From Breviolum minutum Mf 1.05b.01 (taxonomy: Eukaryota; Sar; Dinophyceae; Suessiales; Symbiodiniaceae), in the NCBI GenBank assembly GCA_000507305.1, contig DF239028.1, positions 344,220-408,219 on the forward strand: DNA of 64,000 nucleotides, written 5' to 3'. The position numbers were made by a program, and so were the translations under genes. Under the pieces are notes generated by a model, which saw only the letters and a program-made list of their open reading frames with translations, had not been told where the DNA came from and did not search any database. Each line of letters starts with the position of its first letter. The stretch's first letter is position 1. Below are positions 31,301-39,531 of the stretch, piece by piece.

Positions 31301-31997
31301 CTGGAAAATTGATAACATGGAACCTAAAAATCACGAACAATTGAACCTGAACAATCATCTTCCAAAACACCTCCATTTTATTTGGCTTCACCTGCCGTTC
31401 ATCCTACCAGCCAGCGTAGTGTTTTTTTTCCACCGAAAATTCCAAGTTTTCGAGGTTTTTCCGCCGGCATCAGTGCATGTGAAAAGGGAAACCAATGGAT
31501 CATTGCCTTAGAATTGTTGCAGATGCTTCTGCTACAAAGCTTGCCTTTAGATGAAACCTGGCAGATTTTTAGAAATAATTTCATACAATTTGTTGTTTGG
31601 GGTTGTCCTCTCCTTACCAAGTGGCAAAGGAAGGTTTGTAAGGGATCCCCTACTAGAAATGGTTGGTGACTACCTATAGGAAGCGGGACAGCCCAATTTA
31701 TCGTTGTCTTAGAAAAGTGGCTTCGGCATGTCAAGAATCGCCTTTTTTTGAAACATCGGACCCAGGTGAAGATCTGGAGAGTCACAACAAAATGAAGTCA
31801 ACGAATTTGGATGAACTGTTAAATATCCCTTAGAAATGCATTTTCAAATCTGTGGAAAAAAGGCTGCTGTTATTTCCAAGGACACCGCAGTGAATGCTGC
31901 TATAAGTGCCTGTGAAGTTTGTGGCCAGCGCGATTTTGCGGTGTCTTTACTCCAGACATCCGAGTTGCAGCTCGGCCATTCAAGTTACACTCCCTGA
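19228..31997 (+). CDS. PPR-repeat gene region, one motif or half-motif per exon
   Basis: About a dozen scattered + strand segments carry the dinoflagellate-type PPR signature D-x-x-x-Y-x-A-A-I-S-A-C ... W-x-x-A-L-x-L-L-x-x-M. PPR proteins bind organelle or nuclear RNA through arrays of 35-residue helical hairpins and act in RNA stability, splicing or editing. The helix A/helix B boundary is repeatedly interrupted by an intron. Intact motifs (22.6, 25.8, 26.1, 26.9, 31.5 kb) alternate with damaged ones (19.2, 21.3, 24.0 kb), so the region may be one very long gene, a tandem set, or a partly decayed array. An unrelated intronless transporter copy interrupts it at 27.5-28.7 kb. Start and end of the gene were not identified. 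Confidence 0.6.
19306..20601. other. No gene recognised
   Basis: Between PPR-like segments. A short open piece near 20445 (QLREAARAKAKVNGNKLWNF) is protein-like but unassigned. Confidence 0.45.
20602..20763. mobile_element. Repeat family F, copy F1
   Basis: GTGGGCCCCGGATCC ... GTTGGGCCCAC ends; inner AATTCCACCTTG, GGGGTGAAA and AAGGCCA blocks are shared in order with F2. Confidence 0.75.
21246..21371 (+). CDS. PPR motif, shortened A-B loop
   Basis: Reads GYTDVSFGACISASCQWQNC then CELLDEMRCLE. Both helices are recognisable in one frame, but the loop between ISA and QW has lost about five residues relative to intact neighbours. Stop at 21369. Confidence 0.5.
   Translation, partial: GYTDVSFGACISASCQWQNCCELLDEMRCLEAINAICICWE
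22572..22690 (+). CDS. PPR motif, intact (exon)
   Basis: After a CTCAG acceptor it reads LNLIALNAAISACRDGTDAW and QAALQLLEWMLEEAG, a full PPR helix pair. A 137-bp hairpin begins immediately after (22693). Confidence 0.6.
22693..22829. repeat. Hairpin directly after a PPR exon
   Basis: GTACTTGGATGTCCCAGGAA, GTTAGTAAATG ... CATTTACTAAC, TTCCTGAAACATCCAAGTA form a long nested stem; the central AACCTACTTATAAATGGGG forms the loop. Confidence 0.8.
23173..23281. mobile_element. Hairpin family C, copy C5
   Basis: ACACCTTTTGAAAATTAACG ... CTTAATTTTCCAGGGTGTA. Confidence 0.72.
24020..24118 (+). CDS. PPR first-helix segment
   Basis: Reads RPDHISFSGAISACGSQQHW and then LEARKSGVSF before TAA. The first helix is good. 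The second begins (W-L-E-A) but quickly diverges, so there may be a donor after the tryptophan or decay. Confidence 0.45.
   Translation, partial: VIRPDHISFSGAISACGSQQHWLEARKSGVSF
24402..24503. mobile_element. Hairpin family A, copy A4
   Basis: CTAGGTGGTGGTTTCAAA ... GGTTCAACCACCAAGCAG. Sits in the PPR region. Confidence 0.85.
24544..24651 (+). CDS. PPR second-helix segment
   Basis: Reads SVEVLELLQQLPLHQVVETD before TAA at 24649. V-L-E-L-L-Q-Q-L resembles a PPR second helix and could complete the half-motif at 24020. Splice borders not certain; hairpin A4 lies just upstream. Confidence 0.4.
   Translation, partial: DAQTSSVEVLELLQQLPLHQVVETDVGGEQIGGIK
24690..24802. mobile_element. Hairpin family C, copy C6
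   Basis: TACCATCCCTCAAGCTAGCA ... TGTTAGTTTTAGGGAGTGTA. Confidence 0.75.
24908..24959 (+). CDS. PPR exon, helix A (joins 25154)
   Basis: Acceptor CGCCAG; reads VSADVILYSSAITACQR with a split glycine codon. The exon ends at a GC donor (GCCTGG). Joined to 25154 it gives an unbroken PPR motif. Confidence 0.6.
25154..25231 (+). CDS. PPR exon, helix B
   Basis: Acceptor TATCCACAG; reads SQWAAAIELLRVMQAVEHLG. It completes the motif started at 24908 in phase 1. The 3' border is not defined; the frame stays open for about 25 further codons. Confidence 0.6.
25740..25862 (+). CDS. PPR motif, full length
   Basis: Reads PDIFSFSATISAIADSHLID and GWQRAVATFEEMLRSTWELQ before TGA. Both helices in one frame, with a longer loop than usual (about four extra residues). 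Confidence 0.55.
   Translation, partial: PDIFSFSATISAIADSHLIDGWQRAVATFEEMLRSTWELQ
26051..26160 (+). CDS. PPR motif, intact
   Basis: Reads VAPNEVTCSSLMSACDKCQQ then WQMAITLLQQMP, a textbook PPR helix pair. Hairpin C8 (26228-26342) follows 68 bp downstream. Confidence 0.62.
26228..26342. mobile_element. Hairpin family C, copy C8
   Basis: GCCACCCGGAAAACAAACAT ... CATGTTCGTTTTCTTTTTTG, 68 bp after an intact PPR motif. Confidence 0.72.
26847..26954 (+). CDS. PPR motif, intact
   Basis: Acceptor AAGCAG; reads VPPDQFSYSASMSACHKCGR then WNEALAILAKMKD. A GTGAAG donor candidate follows the motif. Confidence 0.62.
   Translation, partial: VPPDQFSYSASMSACHKCGRWNEALAILAKMKDPR
27405..27475 (+). CDS. PPR exon, helix A, next to the inserted transporter copy
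   Basis: Acceptor CATCTCAG; reads QQLLPNEITYNAAISACGRR. Its second helix is not found downstream. The intronless transporter copy begins about 45 bp later, so that copy lies in, or has replaced, the intron or helix B of this repeat. Confidence 0.55.
27520..27528 (+). other. Possible relic spliced-leader 3' end
   Basis: TGGCTCAAG matches the last nine bases of the 22-nt dinoflagellate spliced leader and lies 52 bp upstream of the ATG at 27581 of the intronless transporter copy. The rest of the leader is not recognisable. A nine-base match is expected by chance about once per 262 kb of one strand, so position rather than length carries the argument. Confidence 0.45.
27520..28675 (+). CDS. Intronless AAAP/SLC38-like amino-acid transporter copy, both ends frameshifted
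   Basis: A 320-codon open frame (27603-28565, TTG at its 5' edge, so not a true start) encodes a polytopic membrane protein. After a short polar N-terminus come about ten hydrophobic segments, with LNVFVGGGSVVLPDAF at residues 36-51, the N-x-x-G-x-G-x-x-x-L-P-x-A signature of the first helix in the amino-acid/auxin permease family (PF01490), which moves amino acids across plasma or vacuolar membranes. A plausible true N-terminus, MSEEPLAIGSDRSEE (ATG 27581, TGA 27626), is in another frame. The last helix, CFGMFCLAIVFGLYSIYGLI with a tail ending QQFAM (stop 28673), is in that same other frame. No introns are seen, unlike its neighbours. TGGCTCAAG at 27520 equals the 3' end of the dinoflagellate spliced leader, 52 bp before the ATG. 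Best read as a retroposed copy that is now frameshifted, or as an assembly error at two sites. Confidence 0.72.
29270..29390 (+). CDS. Candidate exon, unknown protein
   Basis: After a CATCCAG acceptor it reads MSKDEFLFEMDDLPVVLGIR then ESLARSSQELSTLE, acidic and helical. It lies between PPR segments but is not a PPR motif. Confidence 0.3.
29514..29669 (+). CDS. PPR exon: helix B plus start of the next repeat
   Basis: Acceptor GGCCCAG; reads WDVSVKLFEEMTQCHIQPSL then MTQNALLSVALMQA. W-x-V-x-L-F-E-E-M is a second helix, and IQPSLMTQNALLSV starts the next motif. The real donor is probably before the TGA, near 29648. Confidence 0.55.
   Translation, partial: VYLSPLPSVKRRWDVSVKLFEEMTQCHIQPSLMTQNALLSVALMQAPRFIL
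29926..30029. mobile_element. Hairpin family C, copy C7
   Basis: GCCCCCCGAAAACTAACCTG ... TTGGTTTTCAGGGGTGTA. Confidence 0.72.
30157..30228 (+). CDS. PPR exon, helix B
   Basis: Acceptor TTTTCAG; reads ALSSGGVWKQALAFFRRSTL before TGA. G-x-W-K-Q-A-L is the usual start of the second PPR helix. Another frame is also open, so this is moderate. Confidence 0.45.
   Translation, partial: ALSSGGVWKQALAFFRRSTLKDG
30515..30602. mobile_element. Hairpin family E, copy E1
   Basis: ATATATGGTATATATTTATA ... GTAGGTAAATATGCCATACG; core TAGTTGATTTTTATGGTAAA shared with E2. Confidence 0.75.
30651..30739 (+). CDS. PPR exon, helix A
   Basis: Acceptor GACCTCAG; reads SIINPDVVTCSAAISACVGD. The helix B partner is probably at 31138. 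The exact donor is ambiguous (GTAGGA at the end of ISAC is one option). Confidence 0.55.
30784..30916. mobile_element. Repeat family F, copy F2
   Basis: GGCCCCCGGATCC ... AGGGGCCCACTG with AATTCCACTTAG, GGGGTGAAA and AAGGCCA blocks. Between PPR helix A (30651) and helix B (31138), so probably intronic. Confidence 0.75.
31138..31215 (+). CDS. PPR exon, helix B and next repeat start
   Basis: Acceptor TTTGTCAG; reads GGSWQQALWLLCGEMPQRSI then QANEI. It continues the half-motif at 30651 and begins the next one. Confidence 0.55.
31455..31560 (+). CDS. PPR motif, intact
   Basis: Acceptor TTTTCGAG; reads FSAGISACEKGNQWIIALEL then LQMLLLQSLPLDE. Contains the classical ISACEKG-x-QW core. Confidence 0.6.
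31860..31997 (+). CDS. PPR motif running into a C-family hairpin
   Basis: Reads ISKDTAVNAAISACEVCGQR then DFAVSLLQTSELQLGHS. The last codons and TGA (31995) belong to a C-family hairpin (31987-32070), so a donor probably lies just before it. Confidence 0.55.
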   Translation, partial: KAAVISKDTAVNAAISACEVCGQRDFAVSLLQTSELQLGHSSYTP

Positions 31998-32070
31998 AAG
32001 AAACTTAGCATTTGAAAAGATAACATCCCACAAAGAGTGTAGTTTCCAGCCCCCCCGTTTTTTCAGGTGC
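31987..32070. mobile_element. Hairpin family C, copy C9
   Basis: ACACTCCCTGAAAGAAACTT ... TTTTTTCAGGTGCTATGTTG; the left end overlaps the end of a PPR frame. Confidence 0.62.
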
Positions 32071-32639
32071 TATGTTGAGGGTGGGTTCAAATGTGATGAT
32101 GTCCTGGTAGCAGCAGGGGTTCACCGCTTCCTAGTGTGTGGGATAAAGCTGGATGCCGGCCATGAGCATCATCGATCATCGTCATCGGTGTTTCTTCGGT
32201 CATTCAGGGCCGAACATTTCATTTCGATGCTGGATATTTGTGCTTAACAAGTATATAACCATATATAACTTGGTGTTGGAGAAGCCCATGAGGGGTATTT
32301 CATGGGCATTTCTCTTATACATGGGGAAGTTGGTGAGGGCCTACGAATGACACCGAGTTGTGAGTCAAGAGAGTCTGGTCGGTTTTATGGAGGTACCAAC
32401 TTGCACCACTATAGTTGTCAGAGCCTCCACTGAACTTGAGATAGTAGCAATAGAAAACAGTATATTTTAGGAGAGGATGTATAGATTTCAAATATATACA
32501 GATATATATATATATATTTACATATATATACACATAGTTTGTACATATTGTAGTTGGCTGCTTACATTTATATTTTTTGGATTGATTTTTTTTTACATAT
32601 ATAAACATCAAGTCATGTATAACTTCCAACCCTCCTTTA

Positions 32640-32810
32640 TGTTAGCTTGCCGCCTGCAACCCGACTTTCCCCCCATGATTTTGAGGCTCCCGATCTCACA
32701 ACGCTCCGCTACGTCATATCTTTGGGCCTTGGCTCGTCTTCAAGTCAATGAGCCGCAAGTCATTCACGCAGCACTGGTGGAGGCCCGGCCACCAGTCACC
32801 CCGTTGTGGA
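32640..32810 (+). CDS. OPR/FAST-like exon, LWALARLQV
   Basis: Open frame reading LPISQRSATSYLWALARLQV then NEPQVIHAALVEARPPV. L-W-A-L-A-R-L followed by a second helix is the repeat core of this family. 5' border not fixed. Confidence 0.5.
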
Positions 32811-35559
32811 CAAAAAAAACGAAGAGATCCGAAGGATTTGACTAAATATCATGGCTGGTCAACCTACCTCCCCATGAAAATGTGGGGTTATTTCGATTTA
32901 TTTGATTTTGAAAACTGGTGACAGATGATATTAGATTGTGGTTTGGGAGAAATAATGGCAGATGTTATGCGTTTGGAAGGTTTACATTTGGAAGAGCACC
33001 GTATTCCAAGATTAGATTTGAAATTCGTTATTTGTTGAGGTGTTTGTTCGTAAATGTTCATTATCTCAATATGTTTCGATATCGACATGAATTTATATAA
33101 GCAGTGGTTGATTGGTGGTTTGCTATGGTAGGAAAGTCAAGAGGTAATCCTTTCCACCCAATCACCAATCCACACGACCAATGAACCCATGGCCCATTTG
33201 TATGCAAGAACAGTCATGACAAATAACTGATCAGTGTGTGTGTGTGTGTGTGTTTGTGGCCCTTTTTGCCGGTGCTTTGAAACGCCTCCTCAAAAACAAA
33301 CTATATACTGACGTCTTCGGAAGCCCCATACGGAAAGAATACAACAGCTAGTTGCAAGTTGGTAAGTAGTTGATTCCTTACCCATACCGTCTATGTATGG
33401 TATATTTATCTGCATTTGGTTGATTTTTTTTATGGTAAATGTAGGTAAATATACCAGTCCCATGGATGGTATGGGTTAAATGATTGGTTAGGACTCCGAC
33501 GATTTCATACATCGCTTCCCACAAGCTGATTTTGTTGCTCAGGCCGTTTTGGCCTTGAAGGCTGGTGAAGCAGGGACGGCGACACTTGATACACTAAACC
33601 TGTCTGAAAGTTAGACCTACTTTAGTAAGGGACCCACATTTTACCTACTGGAAGTAGCTAATATAGCAGGCAGTAGAGGATTGACGATTTGGGATGATTG
33701 TGATCATAACCCCTATAAACTGCTCAAGTTCTTTTGTTGATGTTTGATAGTGGATTGTGCGTTTTGAATTCAGGGAAATTGTAGAACTAAAAGTCATCCC
33801 CTGTACTGTATGATTGTCTAATTCAAGACCTGCGCTTTCACCACTGAAACTCAATTAGATGTTCTCATCACGGTCCTGTATATAATTGAGGATCCTTTTA
33901 GATATGCTGATATGCTGTATATACTTACTTATCTATACACCTTGGGTAGACAGGATGGGTACACCCCTTGCCGTTCAGAATCCCGTCAGTGAGTGGTCTG
34001 TCACTCCAGAGCTTGGACTTTTTTTTTTCGCAAGAGACGTATTACTGCAAGTTCTCGGTTTGGAAGATGCTTAAAACGCCCAATCTCAACTTAAAAAGTT
34101 AAAGGTTTTGATTTGAAAGTAATTCGAGATTCCAGGCTAAAAGAAAAGAAAAACTTAAACGGATTAGCCTGTACTGGACATACTTACCTTTTCAGGATGG
34201 TGTTTTGTTTGGGTCCTCATCTTGGTTGGTCAGATTTTTCCTTTGAGAGCCCCCCAGGCCAATGAAAGGTCTTGAGATCAGGACGGTGTGATTTTTACAT
34301 TCTGAAGATCAAGGGTTCAGAATCTCCACTCCTGACCTCAGGAGTTTCCATGTCCAGTTAGTTTGTGAAAGATGCCATCGGATAATCAATTTGCTTAGAT
34401 ACATTTTGCTTCGCCACCTAAGGATGGATGTCTCTAGATTCTGGTGGTCCTATACCATGCTTGGTGCAGACTTTGTGAAAACACCCGATTTCTTCAAAAG
34501 TTTCGCTGTTGAATGGCAAAACTTCAATACCCAAGAGTTGTTGATGGCCACTTGGGGTGCAGCAACAGGGGCTCCCGAGGTGGATAAAACACAAGTGGTT
34601 TGGCAATGGTGGGGGGCAAATCTGTTGGGAGATGAAATTGATGGAAGAAGAAAGAGTACTCAAAAAGACTCAAAAGAATGAATGATGTATGTTCATGCAC
34701 CGCGGTATAAATGAATGATGTTTTCAAAAAGCCCACAAAGACCAAGGATTATCAAAGATTCAGAAGTGTAGAGTTCATGCACTGCACTCTTGCTTCCATG
34801 ACCGAATGCACCTTGAAGGTGCTTTGGCAGATCCAAGAGGAATGGACACGTCGATTGAATGCCTTAGATGACTCTGGAGAATTTGCTCTGAGTGTGTGGC
34901 ATCTTAGCAGAAATTGGACATTCGAAAGGGATCCGGGTTTCAGGTAATGTCACTGGTGCTTTCAACTTTTAAAAACCCAAAAGCTAAAACTTGATCAATC
35001 TTGATCAGGCCACAGAATGGTTGATAATTCTGGATGAGGGGATTACCAAGACCAAGATATGTTGTGTTCTTTCTCTATTTGTGTTTCTCAGACGTTGTTT
35101 GGTCAATCTCTTTTGGTAGGTTGGCACTTTGAGATTGAGTTTCACTGCCGCAGCTAAGTCAGAGTAAGGGACATTTTCCATCTGAAAAGTTGCCGTTTTG
35201 ATGTTCTTAAAAAACGAGGACGTCTCGGTCGTCAGGTTACGAAGGAAATTCCCTTGTTATTTGGGGACTCTGGGGATACCTACGCTCCAAAAATATGTTT
35301 GGGGTTCTCTTAGATTATGTTGTTGTGCTCCCCTAGATTTTGCCCACCCTCATGCTCATCATCCTCATCATTGAAAGATACCCAAACTCAAAAAAGACGT
35401 ATATAGTTTTCCCTGAAACTAACGTTATTTTCGCACCTGAAAAATGGATGGTTTTTGGCCTCCAAGGCGCAGCCAAGTTGATGAGATTCTGGGCACCTTG
35501 TGGTCCTGCAACTTTGCCAATCAACTTCGTTCCATCTTTCTGAACGCAGTGCCTGGGTG
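32640..35559 (+). CDS. OPR/FAST-like helical-repeat gene region (several exons)
   Basis: Exon candidates at 32640-32810, 33492-33614, 34463-34585, 34750-34943 and 35459-35559 carry short motifs typical of octotricopeptide/FAST-kinase-like RNA-binding proteins: SYLWALARLQV, FNTQELLMATWGAAT, GEFALSVWHLSRN and ILGTLWSCNFANQL. Such proteins often end in a RAP domain and act in organelle mRNA or rRNA maturation; no RAP domain was found. It follows the PPR exons on the same strand and could be a separate gene. Donors GTAATG (34944) and GTGAGG (35560) are good. Confidence 0.5.
33235..33254. repeat. (TG)n microsatellite
   Basis: Uninterrupted TG dinucleotides of about 18 bp. Confidence 0.95.
33381..33475. 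mobile_element. Hairpin family E, copy E2
   Basis: CCCATACCGTCTATGTATGG ... CCCATGGATGGTATGGG. Ends 16 bp before the exon at 33492. Confidence 0.82.
33492..33614 (+). CDS. Candidate exon, DSDDFIHRFPQADF
   Basis: After GGTTAG it reads DSDDFIHRFPQADFVAQAVL then ALKAGEAGTATLDTLNLSES before TAG. Hairpin E2 ends 16 bp before it. Role within the OPR/FAST-like gene is inferred from position. Confidence 0.42.
   Translation, partial: DSDDFIHRFPQADFVAQAVLALKAGEAGTATLDTLNLSES
34463..34681 (+). CDS. OPR/FAST-like exon, FNTQELLMATWGAAT
   Basis: Reads KTPDFFKSFAVEWQNFNTQE then LLMATWGAATGAP. F-x-x-Q-E-L-x-x-x-x-W-A-x-A-T-x-x is the classic helix signature of FAST/RAP-type repeats. The exon probably ends near GAG-GTGGAT (34585); the frame is open to TGA 34679. 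Confidence 0.58.
   Translation, partial: GADFVKTPDFFKSFAVEWQNFNTQELLMATWGAATGAPEVDKTQVVWQWWGANLLGDEIDGRRKSTQKDSKE
34750..34943 (+). CDS. OPR/FAST-like exon with GTAATG donor
   Basis: Reads ECTLKVLWQIQEEWTRRLNA then LDDSGEFALSVWHLSRNWTF, ending GGTTTCAG-GTAATG. F-A-L-S-V-W-H-L-S-R is a repeat helix. Confidence 0.55.
35459..35559 (+). CDS. OPR/FAST-like exon, LGTLWSCNFANQL
   Basis: Reads RRSQVDEILGTLWSCNFANQ then LRSIFLNAVPGW, with a GTGAGG donor at 35560. I-L-x-x-L-W-S-x-N-F-A is again a repeat helix. Confidence 0.5.
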
Positions 35560-35699
35560 GTGAGGAGGATGCTGACTCAGGGACCGAATGGCGCAGTTGT
35601 TAAAGTTTTTTTAAGGGGAATTTACATACACATTATTTAGAAGGAAAAAATAGAGTTTAAAGTTTAAACTACTCTTCTTTCATGATGTTTCATGATCCT

Positions 35700-37000
35700 T
35701 TGGCTGAGTAAGTTTGAAAGGCCCTGGTTTTGTTGAATTTGATGAGTCAGATTGAAGGACCTTGAAGGACACCTGGTTGCTAATGGAACACACTAGACTC
35801 AATACACTTGAGCTCCAATAAATAAAGATAGCAGGCCCGACATCTTGTTGCTTTTTTTTTGGAAAAAATCAACTACCTTATAGATTTAATCTAATTGGAT
35901 GTTCGAGCCAGAAATGTGCTTGATGGACTTGAAAAAGATTAGCTTCTTGTAGGGGCTAGGGGGCAACAAATTATGAAAGAAAACATCACGCAGGGGATAA
36001 ACAAGGATAGGGAAATAAAGTGCTTACTTTCCATGTAATATGACGAACCTAATGTTGGTATTCTTTCCAAATTGAAGCAATCATTCACTAGCCTGAGGAT
36101 GAAATTTCATCAAGAAACCTTCCATTTTTCCACAGAACTTGGGGTGACCAACCGGTGGTTCGATCGCAGCATTCAGATTTTTGTTCATGGTTTCAATTCC
36201 ATGTTTTATTTCGGGATTCTAGTGTGTTTGTCTCACTCGGCCAAGGGACCATGAAGGCGAAACAAACAGTTTGAAACATGTACAAAATCCCACAAATTAG
36301 TTAAAAGGCTGCATTCAAAGCTTCCAGAGTTTAGTCTATTACACATATCATCCACTTTGTCATGCAAGGCGTTGCAGTCTATGCGTCGCGGTGGTCAGCT
36401 ATTAGACGGTGACAGAGTTGATGGTCAGCTGGTCACTTGGTGGAAAGGATGGGATATTTCATATATCTCCCGGGTTGGAGAATTGATGTGGTTTTTGCAA
36501 TGACAACGTTTTTTTATTGACATACTTGTTAAAGGTAATTGTAGATTATGTTTGTTATAATATATATCAAAAATATATGTATATATATATTATATATATA
36601 CAATTTTTTGGGGAGTGATGTTTGATGTAGATTCCTGCATTGAAATGTTTTAGGTTGATTTGAATGGTGAATGGATGCAGTACATTTGTTTACTGAAACA
36701 TCTTGTTTGGTGTCCTGTTTCTACTTGTGTGTTTTCTGAGTCTCTGCATTGCCTAATTTTAACGTTGTTAACATCAGTGATTTCCAAGTTCGGCATCTCT
36801 TGTACAAGACCCTAAGTTCCAGCTCCCACGTTAAACTGGACAGTACAATACTGGACACGTGTTGCTTTCACGCGGTTAGATGTTTGAAATCCTGCACCAC
36901 CTGAGACGTATCAAACTTCTCAATGTCGAATTGAAATGATGGCCAAAAAAAAGGAGCAATTTCGAGTGGATCATGCTGGATGGGAGCACAACCAACAGAA
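35700..37000. other. No gene recognised
   Basis: A/T-rich with an ATATAT run (36559-36602) and short ORFs only. One piece at 36130-36200 (ELGVTNRWFDRSIQIFVHGF) is weakly protein-like. Confidence 0.45.
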
Positions 37001-37108
37001 ATGGATGTTTCCAAAAATAGTGGTACCCCCAAATCATCCATTTTAATAGGGTTTTCCATCATAAACCATCCATTTTGGGGTACCCCTATTTTCGGAAACA
37101 CCCAAATG
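37001..37108. mobile_element. Hairpin family B, copy B2
   Basis: Nearly identical to B1 through the core (CCAAATCATCCATTTTAATA), indicating recent spread. Confidence 0.87.
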
Positions 37109-37559
37109 TTGAATCGTTTATTGGCTATCATCGGCCATCCTAAGGAAGCAGTGAAGCCTGGATCTTTGCAAGAAGTCGTGGAACCAACGAAAGATCCGAG
37201 GATTCTTCAGTCACGTGGATATTGAAAGTTCATTATGTGAGCAACAGCAAAAACACAGTGACATTCATTGACATTCCAATTTACCTGTTGGTTATTGAAT
37301 ATTGATTCGTTTACTGTAGATCGATTATTGTCATCCTGAAAAAGGTTGCGTGCTTTTGGTTTGCTTCCCTTGGTTGTCTCGACTGACAGTTGCTATCATG
37401 GAAATCGAGCTGGCCGCCCCCAAAGAGATGAGCCATACAATGAAATCATGAGCCACATTGAACCACCAGTATTCCCCCCATATCACAATGCCTTCAGAAA
37501 TTCATTCCCAAAATTGTTGGATTCTCAATTCTCAACCATCATTTTCACTTAAATACTGT

Positions 37560-37672
37560 TAATGGAAGAAATCCTTCACCAGTTGGTTGGTAGTTTACCC
37601 CCATTATTTACAAGGTTTTATACATTCCAGGTGGTTGGCCTTGGGATTTCTGGTTGCCATCAACAGTACCTC
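37560..37672. mobile_element. Repeat family D, copy D2
   Basis: AATGGAAGAAATCCTTCACC, GGTTGGTAGTTTACCCCC and GCCATCAACAGTA link it to D1 and D3. Confidence 0.62.
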
Positions 37673-38542
37673 TCAAGAACTGGCAGGTTTGACCTTCAGG
37701 ATCTGAGATAATCTAAGGAAATTCCACCTGTTTATGAAGGAAAATCCTTTCATATGGGTATTTTGTAAGGATATTTTGGGGGTATGTGGGGGTATGTTCC
37801 AAGAAATGTTGGACTGGATTGTTTTTCTTTAGAAATACCCTCTGGTAAACTAAGATGGAACCTCGAAATAGGTGTTTGGTAGATGTTTCTCCTGTTCCAA
37901 GGAGTTGTTTAATTCAAATTTCCCGGGCTGTAACTTTTCACGACTGAAATCCAGGTTTGATTCTGAGCAGCTGTTGATCTTCAAACCCAGTGGATGGGAA
38001 GTTGAAGATCAGACCCTTGGAACGAAGTTCCGCGGGGGGTGGACTTGAAGTTCCAAGGAAGGGCCAGGAAAAAACATGTTTTTTTGGTCTGGAAGCTTGC
38101 TTGATTTTGACCTATATTTAAAATTTGGTAGGGCCCCTATATATGTAAGACAAGGTTGAATGTTGTGGTAAAATATTGTTTCGGTGTATGGTTTTCTATA
38201 TTTTTGTTATTCCACTGCAGGATGTTAGACATGCGTTTTGGATCCATCATATCCATCCATTGCTTGGATACGGTAGGCTCTGAAGTTGACAAACTACCAG
38301 TGAATAGGATATCAATGAGGGTCTAGTTTCAACCGGCATGTGTCATAGCTCACGACACAGAATGTGACATAAATGTATAGATGCTAGGTGAAAAAATGAC
38401 ACATGAACTCCTTGAAGTTCTGATAAAACATGTGCCTATTAAAAGCCATCCAAACTTCCAAGTTTCCTTGCCAGTCAATATTTCCACCACTTTTTTCGCC
38501 ATTTTTCCGAGCAGATTGGCCACCCATGTTCGTCCACTGCAG

Positions 38543-38715
38543 GGATGGCCAAAAAAGCCGGAGCTTGGGAAGTTTTCTATGCCGATCCTTGGGTCAGAAG
38601 GCCATTTTTCGAGATCCCCAAGCGACCTTTGGTTTTCTCCACCGCCTTGATGTACCCAGTTCAGGACTGGGTTGAGGAGATGTCAGCCGCAAAACATCAA
38701 GCAATTATTATATAA
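38543..38715 (+). CDS. Terminal exon of an unrecognised protein
   Basis: Acceptor CCACTGCAG; reads MAKKAGAWEVFYADPWVRRP, FFEIPKRPLVFSTALMYPVQ and DWVEEMSAAKHQAIII before TAA. Strongly protein-like, with no alternative frame as good. Family not recognised. An ATG sits two bases into the exon, so it could also be a short gene. Confidence 0.5.
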
Positions 38716-38792
38716 ATTTGTGAAACTAACAAATAAAAACATGCACCACTGTGATATTGGAAGAAGGATGTTGTCTTTGGGAACTGCGGTAG

Positions 38793-38923
38793 TTTCATAA
38801 TGTGGTGGCTTCCAAGCCACCAGGGCTCATCTTGGCAGCCAGCAGTTACACTGCCTACCTGGACCTTCGGGTGCAACTCGCACGAGGCAGATGGGTTGTT
38901 TCTGGGGGGTTGGTTGGTTCAAG
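38793..38923 (+). CDS. Candidate exon, unknown
   Basis: Bounded by GGTAG and a GTGATG donor; reads VVASKPPGLILAASSYTAYL then DLRVQLARGRWVVSGG. Helical and basic. No family. Confidence 0.38.
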
Positions 38924-39315
38924 GTGATGATGCTGGCTTGGAGAATCTGATTTCCTTGAGATATCTTGAGATAATATATACATCCCCTTTTCCGTTATTC
39001 ATATATATATATATATCCACGGGTTTCTCTGGGATGGATTTTTAAAAAATGCATCATTAGCCTTAGCTGTGAGTTGATCCAGTAGTGACTTTGATCATTT
39101 TCCAACGATCAGCTTCGGAAAGAGTGCCAGTTTTGCCGTTTTTTTTTGTTTGATGTTTCCATTTCAATCCACTTGTGCTTCTTACAGGAACTGAAGATGA
39201 ATCCAAAAAGAGATGGATGAATCTTGCAAAATTGAATCTCATGGTTCCATGTCATCTATCTGTTTTTACTCAGAAAACGACTATACAGTTCAATTCTGTA
39301 GAAAAATGGTTGCAG

Positions 39316-39531
39316 GTCAGATCCTCCGCGATTACTTGGTGTTAAGCCATGGCTTTTGCAACGATCGGCATATTTCCTTGGGCATCTACTGGAGCCCCAA
39401 TGCTGCAGGGCGCGCCTTGCCGGGCACGGCCGGACGGGGGAAACCGAGCCGGAGCCATTTGAAGATGTTGGCACAGGGAAACTTGGCGGTTGATGAAGTC
39501 GGAGGTTGGGTTCCAGATTGGGGTATGAATG
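39316..39531 (+). CDS. 72-codon symmetric exon, unknown protein
   Basis: Acceptor GGTTGCAG and near-perfect donor GTGAGT; 216 nt, entering and leaving in phase 1. Reads QILRDYLVLSHGFCNDRHIS, LGIYWSPNAAGRALPGTAGR, GKPSRSHLKMLAQGNLAVDE and VGGWVPDWGMN. No family recognised. Confidence 0.5.
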
